Below are positions 17,649 to 26,749 of a stretch of 64,000 bases of DNA, one piece after another. The translations under genes and the position numbers were made by a program. This stretch comes from Bacteroidaceae bacterium. GTDB taxonomy: Bacteria > Bacteroidota > Bacteroidia > Bacteroidales > Bacteroidaceae. Every line of letters begins with the position of its first letter. Positions within the stretch are counted from its first letter, which is position 1. Location of the stretch: assembly GCA_017520935.1 (NCBI GenBank), contig JAFXEF010000001.1, positions 1 through 64,000 of the forward strand. The letters are read 5' to 3'. The notes beneath the pieces are model-generated. The model had not been told where the DNA came from and did not search any database. It was given only the letters and a program-made list of their open reading frames with translations.

Positions 17649-18746
17649 TTAATTTTTAATTTGCTTGACATTGTCCAACACCACGCTCTGTCCCTCACGC
17701 AACTGCATCGTACCCGTCGTGATGACGGTGTCGCCTACAGCCAAGCCCTGCACCACCTGCACAAGTTCCTCGTTGCGTATGCCCTTGGTGATAATGGTCG
17801 TCACAGCCTTGCCGCCCTTGTAGAGGAACACCTTGTCGTGACCCATCTCCGACACGATGGCCTCGCTCGGTACGGCGATAGCATCGGGATATTCGCGAGT
17901 GAGCAGGTTCACGTTGACATAGCGTCCGGGGAACAGGGCACCGTCGGAGTTGTCATACAGAGCACGCACAGTGAAGGTTCGCGTGTCCATATTCACGCGA
18001 GAGTCCGTAGCATACACCTTCGCTGAACGCTCGGCAAGGTCGCCCTCCACGGTGAAGTTGAGTCGGGCACCAGCCTTAAGTACTCCCGAGTAGCGCTCAG
18101 GCACCGAGAACTCTATCTTCAGCGGATTCATCTTTGTGAGCTTCACGATAGGGGTTGTGGGCGACACGTATGCACCGAGGCTCACCTCACGCAAGCCCAG
18201 CACACCGTCGAACGGGGCACGCAACTCCTTCTGTGCAATATTAGCCTTCACGCGGTCAATCTCAGCATGCAGTGCTGCCAGGTTGGCCTGTGCCTCCTGG
18301 AACGCTTCCTCGCTGACAGCCTCCTTCTCGAGCAGTGCATTCTGACGATACATACGGTCCTGGAACAGCTTCAGTTGCGCCTCCTGCTTGCGCAGTTCGG
18401 CCTGCAGGGGTTCATCATTGATCTTGGCCAGCAGGTCGCCCTTACGCACGAAGGCACCCTCCTGGAAAAGAATCTCAGTCACCTTGCCCGAGGTCTCGAA
18501 AGCCAGGCTCACCTCCTCGTCGGGCATCACGTTACCGCTCACAAAGAGCTCATCGGCCAATAGCACACGGTCCAGCACTACAGCCTGCACATTGAGTGTG
18601 CGGCTCTGCTTTGGAGCCTGCGGCTGCTTCACCACCTCATCTTTCAGTTCCTCATTCACGTGAGGTTTGAATGCACGTAAGCCCAGCACTACGGCAAGAC
18701 CCACTCCAATGACGCCCACAAGCGTCCATTTCAGCGTTTTGTTCAT
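17649..18746 (-). CDS. RND efflux periplasmic adaptor (membrane fusion protein)
   Basis: 365 residues: one N-terminal anchor helix (LVGVIGVGLAVVLGLRAF), then barrel-sandwich halves (FVSGNVMPDEEVSLAFETSGKV and KELRAPFDGVLGLREVSLGAYV) around a coiled-coil hairpin at about 115-175, then beta-barrel and membrane-proximal domains. It links the RND pump to the outer membrane channel. It is first in the three-gene operon. A TAACTTTG element on the minus strand (18787-18794) is a plausible -7 box. The 124 bases between it and the pump gene are AT-rich with repeats like AAAGTTGAAAATTGAAAG and hold no gene. Confidence 0.93.
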   Translation of the reverse strand: MNKTLKWTLVGVIGVGLAVVLGLRAFKPHVNEELKDEVVKQPQAPKQSRTLNVQAVVLDRVLLADELFVSGNVMPDEEVSLAFETSGKVTEILFQEGAFVRKGDLLAKINDEPLQAELRKQEAQLKLFQDRMYRQNALLEKEAVSEEAFQEAQANLAALHAEIDRVKANIAQKELRAPFDGVLGLREVSLGAYVSPTTPIVKLTKMNPLKIEFSVPERYSGVLKAGARLNFTVEGDLAERSAKVYATDSRVNMDTRTFTVRALYDNSDGALFPGRYVNVNLLTREYPDAIAVPSEAIVSEMGHDKVFLYKGGKAVTTIITKGIRNEELVQVVQGLAVGDTVITTGTMQLREGQSVVLDNVKQIKN

Positions 18747-18844
18747 ATTTTATTCTATTACATTTATATTTTTTGTAAAGTGACTCCAAAGTTACACAAA
18801 AGTTTATTAAACCCATACATTTTTTAAGGGTTATTAAGAAAACG

Positions 18845-18874
18845 GAAAGCGTGAACCTGTTGGTCCACGCTTTC
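18845..18874 (-). terminator. Terminator of nadC
   Basis: Stem GAAAGCGTG (18845-18853) with CACGCTTTC (18866-18874), extended inwards by ACC/GGT; read on the minus strand it is followed by CGTTTTCTT. Confidence 0.7.
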
Positions 18875-18963
18875 TGAACGTTCATACATAATTAAAATTC
18901 CCAATTGGGAATTCCCTGTGAATGGCAAGTTGGGAATTCAAAATCCAGAACTCATAATTCATC

Positions 18964-19809
18964 TCACTCATTCACCGCCTTGAAACTCATGTCGAGGCTC
19001 TTCACCGAGTGGGTAAGTGCGCCCACCGACACGAAGTCCACGCCACACTCTGCATACGAACGTATCGTGTCGAAGGTGATACCGCCTGATGACTCCACCT
19101 CAAGTCTTCCATCGACAATCTCCACAGCCTTGCGTGTGTTCTCCACAGAGAAGTTGTCGAGCATCACGCGATCTACTCCTTCGAGTGCCAGCACCTGGTT
19201 CAGCTCATCGAAATTGCGCACCTCCACCTCAATCTTCAGGTTCTTTCCCTTGGCCTTGCAGTATTCCTGTGCACGGCTTACAGCCTGCGGTATACCTCCA
19301 GCGAAGTCTATATGGTTGTCCTTGAGCAATATCATGTCAAACAGGCCGATGCGATGGTTACATCCGCCACCGATCCGCACCGCATCTTTCTCCATAAGGC
19401 GCATGCCCGGTGTAGTCTTGCGGGTGTCGAGCACACGGCACTTGGTACCTTCGAGCAGCTTCACGTATTCATTCGTGATGGTTGCGATACCACTCATACG
19501 CTGCATTACATTGAGCATCAGACGTTCCGTCTGTAGTAGGCTCTGCACCTTACCTTCTACAACAAAGGCCACATCGCCCGGCTTCACGTGAGCTCCATCG
19601 TTGATGTACACCTCCATCTTCATCTCAGGGTCAAAGCGATGGAATATCTCGCGAGCCATCTCTACACCGGCAATAATACCTTCTTCCTTGATGATGAGTC
19701 GGCTCTTGCCCATAGCGGTGTCGGGGATACATGAGAGAGTGGTGTGGTCGCCATCGCCAATATCCTCAGCGAACGAGAGCGCAATCAGTTGGTCTATCAG
19801 TTCATTCAT
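18964..19809 (-). CDS. nadC: Nicotinate-nucleotide pyrophosphorylase (carboxylating)
   Basis: A 281-residue quinolinate phosphoribosyltransferase. It has EDIGDGDHTTL at the N-terminus, RLMLNVMQRMSGIATIT, RVLDTRKTTPGMRLMEK (phosphate and quinolinate binding Arg/Lys), LLKDNHIDFAGG and the C-terminal VESSGGITFDTI. It converts quinolinate and PRPP into nicotinate mononucleotide in NAD synthesis. It is monocistronic and diverges from rlmH; a TATCTTTG element on the minus strand (19869-19876) is the likely -7 box. nadA and nadB are not in the window. Confidence 0.96.
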   Translation of the reverse strand: MNELIDQLIALSFAEDIGDGDHTTLSCIPDTAMGKSRLIIKEEGIIAGVEMAREIFHRFDPEMKMEVYINDGAHVKPGDVAFVVEGKVQSLLQTERLMLNVMQRMSGIATITNEYVKLLEGTKCRVLDTRKTTPGMRLMEKDAVRIGGGCNHRIGLFDMILLKDNHIDFAGGIPQAVSRAQEYCKAKGKNLKIEVEVRNFDELNQVLALEGVDRVMLDNFSVENTRKAVEIVDGRLEVESSGGITFDTIRSYAECGVDFVSVGALTHSVKSLDMSFKAVNE

Positions 19810-20047
19810 AATCGTAGATATATTATTAAAAAATATGTGTCACTGCTTATGTCTGTTTTTTTATGTTGCAAAGATAGGACAAACGAGTGAATAAAACTTG
19901 TTTTTATTTCCAACGAGTGCAGACTATCTTCGTATTCAAGATACAAAGATAACGATTCTTTTACAATAAGCAAGTTTTATTCATTCATTCTTCGTAAATT
20001 TGCCTCACGAAACAATCGTTGATAAAATCCATACTGATTCATACAAG

Positions 20048-20521
20048 ATGAAGACCCTCCTTATAGCCATTGGTAAAACCGATAACCGCTACCTCACGCA
20101 GGCGGTCGACGACTACCTTGCCCGTGCCAGCCACTATGCCCCTATCGAGTTGAAGATAATTCCCGATATCCGCGATGTGAAGAACCTCTCGCAGGAGCAG
20201 CAGAAGGAGCGCGAAGGTCAGCAGATTGTCAAGCTCATCCAGCCTGGCGACCACGTCATCCTGCTCGACGAGGGCGGCAAGGAGTTCACCTCCGTGGGCT
20301 TTTCCCAGTGGCTCCAGCAGCGAATGAACACCGTGAGCCGTCGTCTTGTCTTTGTCATCGGAGGCCCCTACGGCTTCTCTTCCGAGGTATACGCCCTTGC
20401 CCAAGGCAAGATTTCCCTTTCGCAGATGACCTTCTCGCACCAGATGGTACGTGTCATCTTCGCCGAGCAATTTTACCGTGCCCTCTCCATACTCAACAAC
20501 CTGCCTTACCATCATCAATGA
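20048..20521 (+). CDS. rlmH: 23S rRNA (pseudouridine-1915-N3) methyltransferase
   Basis: A 157-residue SPOUT methyltransferase. MKTLLIAIGKTDNRYL at the start, LLDEGGKEFTSVGFSQWL in the middle, and VIGGPYGFS followed by LSQMTFSHQMVR form the knotted SAM-binding site. It methylates pseudouridine 1915 in helix 69 of 23S rRNA. The ATG at 20048 matches the family N-terminus; the upstream ATG at 20000 would add 16 unrelated residues and overlaps a -7 element TAAATTTG at 19995-20002. Confidence 0.95.
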   Translation: MKTLLIAIGKTDNRYLTQAVDDYLARASHYAPIELKIIPDIRDVKNLSQEQQKEREGQQIVKLIQPGDHVILLDEGGKEFTSVGFSQWLQQRMNTVSRRLVFVIGGPYGFSSEVYALAQGKISLSQMTFSHQMVRVIFAEQFYRALSILNNLPYHHQ

Positions 20522-20576
20522 CATGATCGGAATTAGGCATCAGTAGCGGCCTCTTCGGCATACCTGAGTTAAGGCC

Positions 20577-20679
20577 TCCTACAGGTGGCAAATTCAGGCA
20601 CCTATAGGTCATAAATTTTATCATCTATAGGTCTTTATTTTTATGACCTATAGGTCTTTCGAAACAAGACCTGTAGAGG
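20577..20679. repeat. 103-bp array of four 23-bp palindrome-centred repeats, copy 1
   Basis: Four direct units of 23 bp start at 20577, 20600, 20623 and 20646, followed by ACCTGTAGAGG. Each begins with a version of ACCTATAGGT, a 10-bp palindrome, followed by an AT-rich spacer. The same arrangement with matching unit order recurs at 26324-26426. Confidence 0.8.
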
Positions 20680-20777
20680 GCTGTACTATAAGGTGTCAGT
20701 TTTCTCGTAAATTTATCCCTTTTTTGCCTGTGTGCCCGGACAAAAACAGCCATTGAAGCAAAACCACCCTTCACGAA

Positions 20778-20834
20778 GAAAATTTTGTTTCTACGCGATA
20801 AAAATTTTGTTTCATCGCGATGAAACAAAAATCG
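20778..20834. repeat. 22-bp direct repeats with 26-bp perfect palindrome
   Basis: Two 22-bp units (20778-20799, 20800-20821) share AAAATTTTGTTTC and CGCGAT. The second runs into GAAACAAAAATCG, so 20805-20830 is a perfect 26-bp palindrome centred on TCGCGA. Confidence 0.7.
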
Positions 20835-21176
20835 CCTCCTTTGCAAGGGGAAAATCGGATGCCGTGAGCCGTCCGCGGACAGACGGTAGCGGCCGGACAA
20901 CCGACGCAGCGAGCGAGTGCAGAGTCAAGCTTGCTTGAATTATGCCGAGCCGCAAGGAGGAAAACGAAGTTATCCGTTGGTGGATATAGGAGGAAGTTGT
21001 ATCTTCGTATGTTTTTTCTCACGAAAGATTAATGTCTTGACATCATTAATTTTCCCTCTTTCGTTAGATTTTTCCAGAGATATTTGTTACCTTTGTGCCT
21101 CATAATGGTGAGCCGTGAGCGGTGAACCATGAAGATTGTTAGATAAGTATGGACGACGGTATAAGTTATAAACGGA

Positions 21177-21998
21177 ATGAAACAGGTAAAGCCCAAAAAA
21201 TCTCTGGGACAGCACTTTCTGAAAGACCTTTCCATAGCGAAAGCCATAGCAGATACTGTCGACAAGCATCCCTCGCTGCCCATCCTTGAGGTAGGGCCCG
21301 GCATGGGGGTACTCACTCAGTTTCTCCTTACCAAAGAGCGCACGTTGGGTGTGGTGGAAATCGACACGGAGTCGGTGGCCTACTTGCGTGCACACTATCC
21401 CGAGCTGGAGGAACACATCATCGAGGACGATTTCCTCAAGATGCATCTTGACAGCTTGTTTGACGGCAGTCCTTTCGTACTCACCGGTAACTATCCCTAC
21501 AATATATCGAGCCAGATATTCTTCAAGATGCTCGACAATAAGGAACGTATCCCTCTGTGTACAGGTATGATACAGCGCGAGGTGGCACAGCGCATCGCTG
21601 CAGCACCGGGCAGCAAGACCTACGGCATACTGAGTGTGCTGATACAGGCTTGGTATGATGTGGAATACCTCTTCACGGTGAACGAGGGTGTGTTCAATCC
21701 GCCACCCAAGGTGAAGAGCGCGGTCATCAGCATGCGTCGTAACGAGGTCACTGATTTAGGGTGCAACGAGGCATTGTTCAAGCGTGTGGTGAAGACTACC
21801 TTCAACCAACGTCGTAAGACACTGCGCAACTCCATCAAGCCGCTGGTGCCTGCCGGACATCCCGTATTGGCAGGTGAGATATTCAACCGCCGACCCGAGC
21901 AGCTCTTCGTGGCAGAGTTCGTGGAGTTGACGAAGATGATAGAGGCTCTTCCCCTGCATGATAGCGGTGACTCGGACACCGTAGAGAATAATGAATGA
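21177..21998 (+). CDS. rsmA: 16S rRNA dimethyladenosine transferase
   Basis: A 273-residue Rossmann methyltransferase (KsgA). It has KKSLGQHFLKD at the N-terminus, VGPGMGVLTQ for SAM binding, and the catalytic TGNYPYNISSQIFFKML (NxPY type). It dimethylates two adjacent adenosines near the 3' end of 16S rRNA. A -7 element at 21088-21095 sets a leader of about 75 nt. mgtE follows after 95 nt in the same direction; a GC-rich hairpin-forming stretch (about 22050-22080) lies between them. Confidence 0.96.
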   Translation: MKQVKPKKSLGQHFLKDLSIAKAIADTVDKHPSLPILEVGPGMGVLTQFLLTKERTLGVVEIDTESVAYLRAHYPELEEHIIEDDFLKMHLDSLFDGSPFVLTGNYPYNISSQIFFKMLDNKERIPLCTGMIQREVAQRIAAAPGSKTYGILSVLIQAWYDVEYLFTVNEGVFNPPPKVKSAVISMRRNEVTDLGCNEALFKRVVKTTFNQRRKTLRNSIKPLVPAGHPVLAGEIFNRRPEQLFVAEFVELTKMIEALPLHDSGDSDTVENNE

Positions 21999-22093
21999 AC
22001 ACTGAATCTGAAACAAACGGCTCCAACTAACCACTTTAGTAAGGACTGAGATTCCCTCCTTGGGAGGGGTTAGGGGAGGCCTCCAAGATAATT

Positions 22094-23452
22094 ATGAAAG
22101 ATTCCATCATACTTACCCGCGAATACATAGAGCTGATAGAGCAGCTCGTGGCTGAAAAGCAGGCCGAAGAGTTGAAGCGCCGGCTCGACGAGATGCACCC
22201 TGCGGACATAGCCGAGATGTGTGACGACATGTCCATAGAGGATGCCCGCTATATCTATCACCTGCTCGAAGGCGAGGAAGCTGCCGACGTGCTCATCGAG
22301 ATGGACGAGGATGCCCGTAACGAACTCCTCGAAGAGGTTCCTTCGGAAACTATCGCCAAGAAGTTTATCGACTACATGGACACGGACGATGCCGTGGACA
22401 TCATCCGTGACATGGATGAGGAGAAGCAGGAGGAGATTCTTGCCCACATCGAGGACATAGAGCAGGCGGGCGACATCGTGGATCTCTTGAAGTACGATGA
22501 GGACACTGCCGGTGGTCTCATGGGTACGGAGATGGTGATTGTGAACGAGAACTGGTCGATGCCCGACTGCTTGCGCGAAATGCGCCTGCAGGCCGAGGAC
22601 CGCGACGAGATATACAACGTGTATGTGGTGGACGACGAGGAGCGCCTGCAGGGTGTGTTCCCGCTGAAGAAGATGATCACTAATCCTTCGGTATCGAAAG
22701 TGAAGCATGTGATGGACCGCGACCTTATCAGCATACATGTGGACACTCCGGTGGAGGAGGTGGTGCAGCTCATCGAGAAGTATAACCTCGTGTCTGTGCC
22801 GGTCATCGACAGCATAGGTCGCCTGGTGGGACAGATTACCGTTGACGATGTCATCGACGAGTTGCGCGAACAGACCGAGCGCGACTATCAGTTGGCATCG
22901 GGTCTCTCGCAGGACGTGGAGAGCGATGACAGCATCATCAAGCAGACTCGCGCACGCCTTCCCTGGCTGCTCATCGGTATGGTGGGTGGATTGGGTACAT
23001 CGGCCATCTTGGGTCTCTTCGACGGCGTGTTTGCCCAATATCCCGAGATGGCGCTCTTTATTCCGCTTATCGGTGCTACGGGTGGTAACGTGGGTACACA
23101 GTCATCGGCTATCGTGGTGCAGGGTCTCGCCAACAACTCGCTCGATATTGGCAATACGGGCCGACTGATACTGAAGGAGTCGCTCGTGTCGCTCCTCAAC
23201 GCGGCCATCATATCGCTTGCCGTGTTCGGGTACAATTGGTGGCGCTATGGTGTAGGGTCACCTGCTACCTACTCGGTGAGTCTTTCGCTCTTCTGTGTGG
23301 TTATGTTTGCTGCCCTTTTCGGCACCTTCGTCCCCATGACATTGGAAAAGCTCAAGATTGACCCTGCCATTGCTACAGGACCTTTTATCTCCATCACCAA
23401 CGATGTCATCGGCATGCTCATCTACATGGGTATCACGGTGTGGTTGGCATAG
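22094..23452 (+). CDS. mgtE: Magnesium transporter MgtE
   Basis: 452 residues. An acidic N domain of helical repeats (AEMCDDMSIEDARYIYHLLEG and similar) covers residues 25-130. Two CBS domains (about 130-255) include TAGGLMGTEMVIVNENW and LVSVPVIDSIGRLVGQITVDDVID. Five membrane helices follow, with the pore motif GGNVGTQSSAIVVQGLA. The CBS and N domains close the pore when intracellular Mg2+ is high. It may be co-transcribed with rsmA. It ends at a strong terminator. Confidence 0.96.
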   Translation: MKDSIILTREYIELIEQLVAEKQAEELKRRLDEMHPADIAEMCDDMSIEDARYIYHLLEGEEAADVLIEMDEDARNELLEEVPSETIAKKFIDYMDTDDAVDIIRDMDEEKQEEILAHIEDIEQAGDIVDLLKYDEDTAGGLMGTEMVIVNENWSMPDCLREMRLQAEDRDEIYNVYVVDDEERLQGVFPLKKMITNPSVSKVKHVMDRDLISIHVDTPVEEVVQLIEKYNLVSVPVIDSIGRLVGQITVDDVIDELREQTERDYQLASGLSQDVESDDSIIKQTRARLPWLLIGMVGGLGTSAILGLFDGVFAQYPEMALFIPLIGATGGNVGTQSSAIVVQGLANNSLDIGNTGRLILKESLVSLLNAAIISLAVFGYNWWRYGVGSPATYSVSLSLFCVVMFAALFGTFVPMTLEKLKIDPAIATGPFISITNDVIGMLIYMGITVWLA

Positions 23453-23469
23453 AGATTGTGTAAGAACCT

Positions 23470-23508
23470 AAAAAGACTGCTTCTCCAGTAGGGGGAAGCA
23501 GTCTTTTT
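23470..23508. terminator. Bidirectional terminator between mgtE and GH84 gene
   Basis: AAAAAGACTGCTTC (23470-23483) pairs perfectly with GAAGCAGTCTTTTT (23495-23508); A- and T-tracts on both sides suit convergent genes. Confidence 0.9.
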
Positions 23509-23531
23509 GTGCTATAGTATCGTTGTCGTTT

Positions 23532-26195
23532 CTACTTGGTGATAGTCCACTGGTAAGCTTCTGCGGTTGGTATATTTGCGGTACCGGGTTGCTTACCGTT
23601 GACAATCCAGAATTGTGATCCTCCGTTGCCGGCATTGCGGATGGCAAACTTGCCGTTTTGCTCGGTCAGCACGTAGGTATTCCAGAGAGGATTGTATTGG
23701 TTAGTGCCGAAATTGCAGATTTCATTTACGTAGCGGTCGTCAGCTGCACTCTTGAGGTTGTATCGTCCCGTTTCTTCCACGATGGTGAGTACCCACAGCT
23801 GTGCCTTGTCGCCTTCGCGCCGGGCGGCAAACTCGGGTGTGCCACCCTGTCCGCCCACGTTCATGTTGGTGAGGCAGCGACCCTCGCCATCCATGATGTA
23901 GTAGGCCTCACCGCTCTCGATGGTGGGGTGGGCGGGTGTCTCGCCACCTACGGGGATAATCTCGAAGATGAAGTGATCGTTGCGCATGTTCTGTTCGGGT
24001 GCCTGATAGATGCGCTCCTCATCGGCCGTCCACATGCGTCCACCGGCATTGCCGGCTGTCCTGATGGCATACTTGCCGTTCATGCGGTAGATGGTTACCG
24101 AGTGCCATGCGGGGTCATAGGGGTTGAGACTCTTGTCGCGCCAGAAGTCGCCATGCTCATTGATGTAGCGGCCGTCCTGCGCATTGGTAATCTTGTAACG
24201 TTCGGTAGTGGGGTCGATGGCGATATTCCATTCCTGACGTTGCGGGTTGATGACATCCTCCTCGGCTTGCAACACGGGGTAGTCGCCTGTGCGGTCGGGG
24301 TTGGCATTCACGTCGGTGAGCCAGCGTCCGTTCACCTTTATATAATAGCGTCCCTCCTCGATGAGGTCGGCGGGGAATACCTCCTTGCGGTAGGTATGCT
24401 TGCTCTTGTATTCGCGGATGAGGTTCTTGGTGCTGGCCTTGATGAAGGGGACTACCACCTCATTGGCTACGGTGGGGTTGGGCTTCTTGATGGAGCCTTC
24501 GAAGTTGCGCGAGAGGATGGCCTTCTGTGCCTGTTCCAGCTGTGCCAGCTGCTCATAAGCAGCGATGAAAGCCTTCTCGTCACCCTTGTTGAGCAACGTG
24601 TGCAGCTGCATCACCAGCTGTCCGCGCTGTCCGATAATCTTCATCACCTCTACCCATGGAGTGATCTCAGCAATCATCTCCGGCTCTTCGGTAGACGACA
24701 GTAACTCGTTGGCGGCACTTTCCATCTTGTCGAACTCTGCAGTCATGGTCTCTATAGCTGCAGCATCGTAGCCATCAGCCATGGCTTCGTTGAAGGCATC
24801 AGCAACCGTCTTGAAGATGGCTGACTCGCCTTTTCGACGTAGACCGTGGCCTGTGGGGCCGAGGTCGATGTTGTGCTGGCAGAACAGGCGGAAGGCATCC
24901 ACATGCTCGGGCATCAGCTCCGCCAAAGCGCGTTCCCAAGAGGCTACAGAAGAGTAGGCATCCATATTCCAGGTGTAGTCAGCAATGCTGTAGAGCGATA
25001 CCTTTGAAGCCTCGGCATACTCCATGGGGTTCGATACGAAGCCGCTCAGCTGATGGGCGATGTTGAGATCATTGCCGTAGGTGGGACCCATCAGCATGTG
25101 GTCAATGCAGAAGTCGTTCACCGGGTAGTTGAGCCAGATGTAGGCATTGCGCTGTATCTGTGCGTTGATCCAGTCCATGTCGGTCTGGTTAATCATGTCC
25201 ACTACAGTAGCGCCCGTCCACATGATGCGTATGTCCTTGTCCATCGTAGTGCCTAAGTCAGATAGGTACGAACCGCCTGACCAGCTCTTGTTGTACTGTG
25301 TGGGGCAAAGGATGAGGGGAGCCACGTCGGGGTGCTTCTGCACGAACTCGCGGTTCAGGTAGTTCATATACTCGGCCTGCTTGGTTCCCTTCGACTGCTC
25401 GGCACCGAAGATATCGTCGAAGAAGATGGCAAAGGCACGTACGCCGAGCCCGTACATCCACTCTAACTTCTGGATAGAACTCTTGAGGTCGGCCTCGTTC
25501 CACTGAATATCACCACCCGGATGCATGGCCCATACGAAGTCTACTTTGTTCTGTGCAGCTGCCTTGGCCAGCTCACTGATGCGCTGAGCCTCGTTGGCAG
25601 GGTAGGCCTCGCGCCACTGATTGCGGTGGTAGGGATCATCTTTCGGGCCGTAGATATATACGTTCATCTTGTTTCGGCCGTAGAAGTCGAACTGGCGCAA
25701 ACGATCCTTATGGCTCCAGGGATTGCCGTAGAAACCCTCAACCACACCGCGCTCCAACACATCGGGCCAGTCCTTTACCTCGGCTGTCATCACCTCGGGC
25801 TGTGAGACCATCTGCAGGAAGGTCTGTACACCATAGTAGGTACCTGCTTCGTCAGCTCCGGCAATCACCACCTGCTTCTTACCTATATTAATATAGTAAC
25901 CCTCTACCTTGTCGGGAATCTGCTTGTCGTATGCCTTCACGGCTTTGTCGCCCCGCTCACCGATAATCACCTTGACTCCCTTGCCGGCTTCTGTAAAATG
26001 CTTGCGAAGCAGAGCCACAGCATCGGCATCGGCATCTTCGGCACCTTTGATAACGATGTTCTTGGGTTGGTCAAATGCCTTGTCGCCCCACACGATGCGT
26101 TGGGGAATGGGCGATACATTCACTGTCTGTGCTGTCAGCGCTGCTGTCATGCAGCAAGCCGCCGTCCATGATAAGATTCTCTTGTTTGTTTTCAT
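23532..26195 (-). CDS. GH84 beta-N-acetylglucosaminidase with lectin-like C-terminal domains
   Basis: 887 residues with a signal peptide (SWTAACCMTAALTAQ). An N-terminal GH20b-like domain (about 25-145) precedes the GH84 barrel: ERGVVEGFYGNPWSH, YGPKDDPYHRNQWRE and the catalytic Asp pair in FAIFFDDIFG. This is the family of Bacteroides O-GlcNAcase homologues, which act by substrate assistance. The C-terminal 270 residues hold two repeats (about 625-745 and 755-885) resembling ricin-type trefoils, each with a YYI-GR-LT start and a Q/E-W end. They probably bind glycans. It diverges from a large repeat protein gene across about 880 non-coding bases. A host-glycan role is inferred. Confidence 0.93.
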   Translation of the reverse strand: MKTNKRILSWTAACCMTAALTAQTVNVSPIPQRIVWGDKAFDQPKNIVIKGAEDADADAVALLRKHFTEAGKGVKVIIGERGDKAVKAYDKQIPDKVEGYYINIGKKQVVIAGADEAGTYYGVQTFLQMVSQPEVMTAEVKDWPDVLERGVVEGFYGNPWSHKDRLRQFDFYGRNKMNVYIYGPKDDPYHRNQWREAYPANEAQRISELAKAAAQNKVDFVWAMHPGGDIQWNEADLKSSIQKLEWMYGLGVRAFAIFFDDIFGAEQSKGTKQAEYMNYLNREFVQKHPDVAPLILCPTQYNKSWSGGSYLSDLGTTMDKDIRIMWTGATVVDMINQTDMDWINAQIQRNAYIWLNYPVNDFCIDHMLMGPTYGNDLNIAHQLSGFVSNPMEYAEASKVSLYSIADYTWNMDAYSSVASWERALAELMPEHVDAFRLFCQHNIDLGPTGHGLRRKGESAIFKTVADAFNEAMADGYDAAAIETMTAEFDKMESAANELLSSTEEPEMIAEITPWVEVMKIIGQRGQLVMQLHTLLNKGDEKAFIAAYEQLAQLEQAQKAILSRNFEGSIKKPNPTVANEVVVPFIKASTKNLIREYKSKHTYRKEVFPADLIEEGRYYIKVNGRWLTDVNANPDRTGDYPVLQAEEDVINPQRQEWNIAIDPTTERYKITNAQDGRYINEHGDFWRDKSLNPYDPAWHSVTIYRMNGKYAIRTAGNAGGRMWTADEERIYQAPEQNMRNDHFIFEIIPVGGETPAHPTIESGEAYYIMDGEGRCLTNMNVGGQGGTPEFAARREGDKAQLWVLTIVEETGRYNLKSAADDRYVNEICNFGTNQYNPLWNTYVLTEQNGKFAIRNAGNGGSQFWIVNGKQPGTANIPTAEAYQWTITK

Positions 26196-26323
26196 ATTGT
26201 TTAGTGTTTATTGTTTAAGTCTGTACACATTACTTAATTTCCAATTCATTCAGCGAAGATACACATTCTTTTCCATATAAATCTGTTTTTTTGCCATTTT
26301 TTCCTTTGTCTTTTCGGTAAGCC

Positions 26324-26426
26324 TTCTACAGGTCGCAAATTCAGGCACCTATAGGTCATAAATTTTATCACCTACAGGTCTTTAATTTTATCCCCTGTAG
26401 GTCTTTCGAAACAAGACCTGTAGAGG
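26324..26426. repeat. 103-bp array of four 23-bp palindrome-centred repeats, copy 2
   Basis: Units start at 26324, 26347, 26370 and 26393, then ACCTGTAGAGG. Unit order and most bases match copy 1, including the distinctive GCAAATTCAGGC and TCTTTCGAAACAAG segments; differences are single substitutions. Confidence 0.85.
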
Positions 26427-26460
26427 GCAGTGTTGTCTGACCTCTGTTTTCATTCGTTTT

Positions 26461-26505
26461 GGCACGCTGATGACACTGATGTTGAGAGATGAACGCTGAT
26501 GTCTT
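26461..26505. repeat. 45-bp dispersed repeat, copy 1
   Basis: GGCACGCTGATGAC-CTGATGTTG, then AGATGA-CGCTGATRT; matches 26881-26925 with few substitutions. It has internal CTGATG triplication. Confidence 0.6.
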
Positions 26506-26642
26506 TTACTGACCACTGAACACACTGAACACACTGGATCATCACCGATAATAATAAGAATTGAGACCGTCTGTCTCTCTCTCATTGGAAGATTATTTTA
26601 TTCCGCTGTAATGTTTTTCTTCTTCACGTCATATTTTATATC

Positions 26643-26726
26643 CCAAGGTTTGGGATGTACGTACCAAGCCTTGGGATGTACGTACCAAAGCTTGGGATAT
26701 ACATACCAAGCCTTGGGATATAAAAT
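26643..26726. repeat. Four 21-bp tandem repeats with CCAAG-CTTGG cores
   Basis: Units at 26643, 26664, 26685 and 26706, each of the form CCAAGsCTTGGGATGTACGTA with small changes. The flanks ATTTTATATC and GATATAAAAT make the whole array nearly palindromic, so about 95 bases can fold as one hairpin. Confidence 0.85.
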
Positions 26727-26749
26727 TCATGGTGTAGAAAAAACTATTC

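Larger units (their letters stand above)
20522..21176. other. Non-coding stretch with repeat elements between rlmH and rsmA
   Basis: About 655 bases. It contains copy 1 of a 103-bp array (20577-20679), two 22-bp direct repeats ending in a 26-bp perfect palindrome (20778-20834), and a likely rsmA -7 element TACCTTTG at 21088-21095. In 20840-21080 I see only short inverted repeats and no gene. Confidence 0.6.

Noticed and set aside
22070-23038. Long minus-strand open frame (322 residues) opposite mgtE
   Set aside because: It is the antisense shadow of a certain MgtE gene; His/Leu/Val-rich composition and no recognisable motif.
23658-24704. 348-residue plus-strand open frame opposite the GH84 gene
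   Set aside because: Antisense shadow of the lectin-like domains; no motif.
26643-26726. CRISPR-like array of short repeats
   Set aside because: The units are contiguous with no unique spacers, and no cas genes are present; the same holds for 20577, 26324 and 54788.
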